Positions 6,684-8,565 of a stretch of 8,565 bases of DNA are shown piece by piece. Within the stretch, counting starts at the first letter, position 1. Each line of letters starts with the position of its first letter. A program made the translations under genes and the position numbers. Source of the DNA: Methanobacteriota archaeon (lineage in GTDB: Archaea > Thermoplasmatota > Poseidoniia > Poseidoniales > Poseidoniaceae); assembly GCA_002731395.1 (NCBI GenBank), contig PCBQ01000068.1, positions 1-8,565 on the forward strand, in the 5' to 3' direction. Under the pieces are notes generated by a model. It had not been told where the DNA came from. It did not search any database and worked only from the letters and a program-made list of their open reading frames with translations.

Positions 6684-7362
6684 AACGATGACGGCGCTGT
6701 TCTGTGTGCACACCCGTCACGGTAACGTTCGGGTCCACCGTCGAACCTGGCGCGAGCACGCATCCCGGGTTGGTGACCACGTTGCAGCCGAGTTGAACCC
6801 CGTCACCGAGAATCGCACCGAACTTTCGCACGCCGGTGGCCACCCGTTCATCTTCAATCCAAACGTGGACTTCAGCTCCGTCGTGCCGAAGGTTGGACAA
6901 TTTTGCACCGGCACCGAGGTTGACGCCTGCGCCCAGAATGCTGTCGCCGACGTAGTTGAAATGCGGAGCCTTAGCACCCGGAAGAAGGACACTGTGTTTC
7001 ACTTCCGTACAATGGCCGATGACGCTGTCCAAGCACGCCCACGTCCACGGCCGCACGTAGGCGCCGTGACGGACCACAGCGCCAGCCTCAATCAGGCATG
7101 GCCCAATCAAATGAGCGCCGTGTTCGACGACGGCATTGCGATGGACGGCCACACGTCCTTCCTGTTCGTTCACGGTGTAGTGGTCGCCGTGAGCGCCGAT
7201 GAGCCCATCAGCGGAGCCGATGGCCTCGAGCAGCTGGGCCCGCAGTCCGTCTGGAGACGTCGGGTCGAGCAGGGACCAGATCGGTCCATCGGGGAATCGC
7301 GGTCCAGAGCCCTGTGCGTGGCTGGGAAACAGGTCCGCAGCCTTTGGGAGGCGTGGCGCCAT
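6682..7362 (-). CDS. stand-alone GlmU-type hexapeptide acetyltransferase (glucosamine-1-P N-acetyltransferase-like)
   Basis: A 226-residue left-handed beta-helix acyltransferase, predicted to transfer acetyl from acetyl-CoA to glucosamine-1-P, giving GlcNAc-1-P in the cytoplasm. Against E. coli GlmU I can align R333 through N386 without a gap, and every key residue is in place: R104 (R333), K122 (K351), catalytic base H134 (H363) in KAPHFNYVGDS, Y137 (Y366), N148 (N377) in GVNLGAG, and N157 (N386) in NLRHDG. The E. coli residue roles are from established GlmU structures; the alignment is mine, by eye. The N-terminal uridylyltransferase half of GlmU is absent: only about 60-70 residues precede the helix, with no pyrophosphorylase signature. 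The NLRHDG sequence, instead of NYDG, is the form I associate with archaeal and stand-alone bacterial relatives. ATG at 7362 follows the upstream stop by 39 bases with no SD; its TGA is four codons before the mutase start in the same frame. Its exact acceptor sugar is inferred. Confidence 0.88.
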   Translation of the reverse strand: MAPRLPKAADLFPSHAQGSGPRFPDGPIWSLLDPTSPDGLRAQLLEAIGSADGLIGAHGDHYTVNEQEGRVAVHRNAVVEHGAHLIGPCLIEAGAVVRHGAYVRPWTWACLDSVIGHCTEVKHSVLLPGAKAPHFNYVGDSILGAGVNLGAGAKLSNLRHDGAEVHVWIEDERVATGVRKFGAILGDGVQLGCNVVTNPGCVLAPGSTVDPNVTVTGVHTEQRRHR

Positions 7363-7401
7363 GCACCGGTGAGAGGACCACGCCGCATCAAGGTGCCGTG
7401 T

Positions 7402-7677
7402 TCACGTCGCGACCCTGTAGAGTCGCTTGCCTGTGGTTGCGTCAAGCGTGAACGCCACGGCTTCTTTCAGGTACCTGGGGATGAAGTACCCCACTTTTCG
7501 GGCCGTCAGGCCGTGATTGCGCATGCGTCGAACGTTGGCGAGGTAATCCACGATGTCGGCCGCAGTGCAGTTCGGGTTGGTTTCCACATACGCCAGTATT
7601 TCATCCTTCAAACGTTCAAGTCGGGCGCTCTTTTGCGATCCCTTGCCGTGCATGAAGACATATCGACGTTTGAGCAT
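7402..7677 (-). CDS. small winged-helix DNA-binding protein (predicted)
   Basis: A basic protein of about 91 residues. After a short Lys/Arg-rich lead (MLKRRYVFMHGKGSQKSARLER) it shows a winged-helix pattern: helix 1 LKDEILAYVETNP, helix 2 TAADIVDYLANV, recognition helix about LTARKVGYFIPRYLK, then a two-strand wing with a turn, AFTLDATTGKRLYRV. I do not recognise a named family. A transcription-factor or nucleoid role is plausible from the fold. It lies 29 bases after the unidentified upstream gene and 39 bases before the acetyltransferase, so it probably shares their transcript and might regulate it. Start choice: ATG at 7677 precedes the whole domain and clears the upstream gene; ATG at 7653 (MHGKGSQ, 83 residues) is equally credible. 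The frame stays open to 7830, but that would overlap the neighbour by more than 100 bases. No SD is visible for any of these starts. Confidence 0.7.
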   Translation of the reverse strand: MLKRRYVFMHGKGSQKSARLERLKDEILAYVETNPNCTAADIVDYLANVRRMRNHGLTARKVGYFIPRYLKEAVAFTLDATTGKRLYRVAT

Positions 7678-7706
7678 TTCAAGGTGGCGTGGGAGGTCCC
7701 ATCGGT

Positions 7707-8522
7707 TCACCCATGGACGTCCAAGACATCCTCCCAGTCGTAAGCCGAGCCTCGGCGGAACACGTTCTCGTGAAATTCCCGCTGTGGGTAATGCACACAT
7801 CGGGCCAGGCGGCCGCGATGGTCGTAACACCCACGCCGGACGTGCACAGGGACCATCACATTGGACAGATCCACCTCAGGACCGGTGAAGGCAGGTGCGG
7901 AACGCCCCACCCGCTCTTCCGCGCCGTCCCATTCGATGTCGTCTCGAGTGGGGGGTTCCAAGCTCCCAATCTCCACATGCAGTCGACCTTCCGCCGGCCG
8001 AACAGCTTTCCATACCCCAGGCCGGTCTTCGGCCAACCACATCGTCAGTCGCTTCATTTCTGGCCGGGTAAGCAGACCAAGATGGGCCACTTCCCACCAT
8101 CCACGAGACCGTGCCAGCGTGACATGGTGGAGTCCAGGTTGGATGTGACGTGCATCTTGCCCGTCCGTCCACGTGCGGCACAGGTCGGAGAGGCGTACGC
8201 GGAGGATGGGGGCCGTCTCGCATCGGAGGGCAGCCAGCCGGTAGGGGTTGGCCAATTCCCCCAGCAACAGGAGCGGCCATCGCTCGTCAAGAGGAGCGGC
8301 ATCCTGAGTCTTGAGCACCTCCGGTAGGGCCGTGCCATCGGCATTCGTGTAGGTCGCGACCCATGCCCTTAGGCCGGCCAGGTCCATCGCCTCATCTGGT
8401 GGCGTGGCAGTGGGTGTCAGCGCCCATGTGGCCTCTGGGGTGTGGAGCAGATCGGTCTCAGGCAAGGCCACGGGAGATGACGCTGGACTGTAGGGCCAAA
8501 GTCGGGGGCTGCGTCCGTCCAT
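7707..8522 (-). CDS. unidentified protein, Trp-rich, with C-terminal Cys/His cluster; start uncertain
   Basis: A soluble-looking protein of at least 271 residues that I cannot assign to a family. It has no signal peptide or membrane segment and is rich in tryptophan (11 residues). The N-terminal 45 residues are Pro/Ala/Thr-rich and probably unstructured. The middle (about 80-200) alternates Arg-rich and hydrophobic stretches and looks folded. Near the C-terminus, C232-x2-H235-x6-C242-x-H244 could bind a metal such as zinc; this is inferred from spacing only. ATG at 8522 has no SD, and the same frame stays open upstream to the window edge (through 8564), so the true start may lie outside and the gene be partial. 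It is the first visible gene of the minus-strand run; the winged-helix gene starts 29 bases after its stop. Codon use resembles that of the neighbours, with no sign of transfer. Confidence 0.72.
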   Translation of the reverse strand: MDGRSPRLWPYSPASSPVALPETDLLHTPEATWALTPTATPPDEAMDLAGLRAWVATYTNADGTALPEVLKTQDAAPLDERWPLLLLGELANPYRLAALRCETAPILRVRLSDLCRTWTDGQDARHIQPGLHHVTLARSRGWWEVAHLGLLTRPEMKRLTMWLAEDRPGVWKAVRPAEGRLHVEIGSLEPPTRDDIEWDGAEERVGRSAPAFTGPEVDLSNVMVPVHVRRGCYDHRGRLARCVHYPQREFHENVFRRGSAYDWEDVLDVHG

Positions 8523-8565
8523 GTGCTCAGCAGCGGCCGTTCGCCCATCAATGCCCCGCTTAGCC

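Noticed and set aside
7363..7401. GCACC/GGTGC inverted repeat before the acetyltransferase start
   Set aside because: Five base pairs with a 24-base loop is too weak to support a regulatory claim.
6076..7743. A 555-codon open frame on the plus strand across the mutase, acetyltransferase and winged-helix genes
   Set aside because: It lies exactly codon-for-codon antisense to three genes that share one reading frame. In GC-rich genes the codons TTA, CTA and TCA are rare, so the antisense frame stays open. Its translation shows no recognisable domain, while the sense genes have intact catalytic motifs.
7678..7830. Longer version of the winged-helix gene starting at 7830
   Set aside because: It would overlap the upstream gene by more than 100 bases, and the added residues (Pro/Arg/Gly-rich) look like an out-of-frame translation of that gene.
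1..8565. tRNA, rRNA, CRISPR, insertion sequence, attachment site or defence system
   Set aside because: No tRNA-like cloverleaf, no regularly spaced direct repeats, no transposase or integrase motifs and no nuclease, reverse transcriptase or toxin signatures were found; the genes account for nearly all of the sequence.

Overview
The window is a compact, gene-dense stretch of GC-rich DNA (roughly 60% G+C by eye) with six protein-coding genes and no RNA gene, CRISPR array, insertion sequence or phage signature that I can see. The organism is not certain. Two things suggest a marine archaeon of the Thermoplasmatota / Marine Group II kind: a small winged-helix protein, and an acetyltransferase with the 'NLRHDG' hexapeptide variant. 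The start signals fit too: the two divergent genes have no Shine-Dalgarno (SD) sequence, while a gene inside the operon has a clear one, a pattern common in archaea that use leaderless mRNAs. A GC-rich bacterium is not excluded. Taxonomy here is inference.

Layout from left to right. (1) Bases 1-1151, minus strand: the first 383 codons of an ATP-dependent phosphoenolpyruvate carboxykinase (pckA), cut by the window edge. (2) Bases 1152-1305: a divergent intergenic region with a perfect 17-bp dyad three bases from the pckA start codon. (3) Bases 1306-5085, plus strand: a 1259-residue polytopic membrane protein of no family I recognise, with about 36-38 membrane segments arranged as a long series of two-helix hairpins and split by one charged soluble linker. 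(4) Bases 5089-8565, minus strand: a run of four co-directional genes ending 3 bp from the membrane-protein gene. In transcription order they are an unidentified 271-residue protein (possibly longer, running off the window), a winged-helix DNA-binding protein, a stand-alone GlmU-type acetyltransferase, and a GlmM-like phosphohexomutase.

The last two genes form a functional pair. A GlmM-like mutase would convert glucosamine-6-P to glucosamine-1-P. A GlmU C-domain-type enzyme would acetylate that to GlcNAc-1-P, the precursor of UDP-GlcNAc for surface polysaccharide and protein glycosylation. The UTP-dependent step is missing here because the acetyltransferase has no pyrophosphorylase domain. 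The mutase and acetyltransferase are very tightly joined: same reading frame, four codons from stop to start, and an SD overlapping the stop. PckA provides the gluconeogenic entry (oxaloacetate to PEP) that could supply hexose phosphates, but its link to the other genes is only proximity.

The most unusual items are the giant hairpin-repeat membrane protein, the dyad at the pckA start, the stand-alone acetyltransferase with a complete GlmU active site, and the in-frame stop/start junction between acetyltransferase and mutase.
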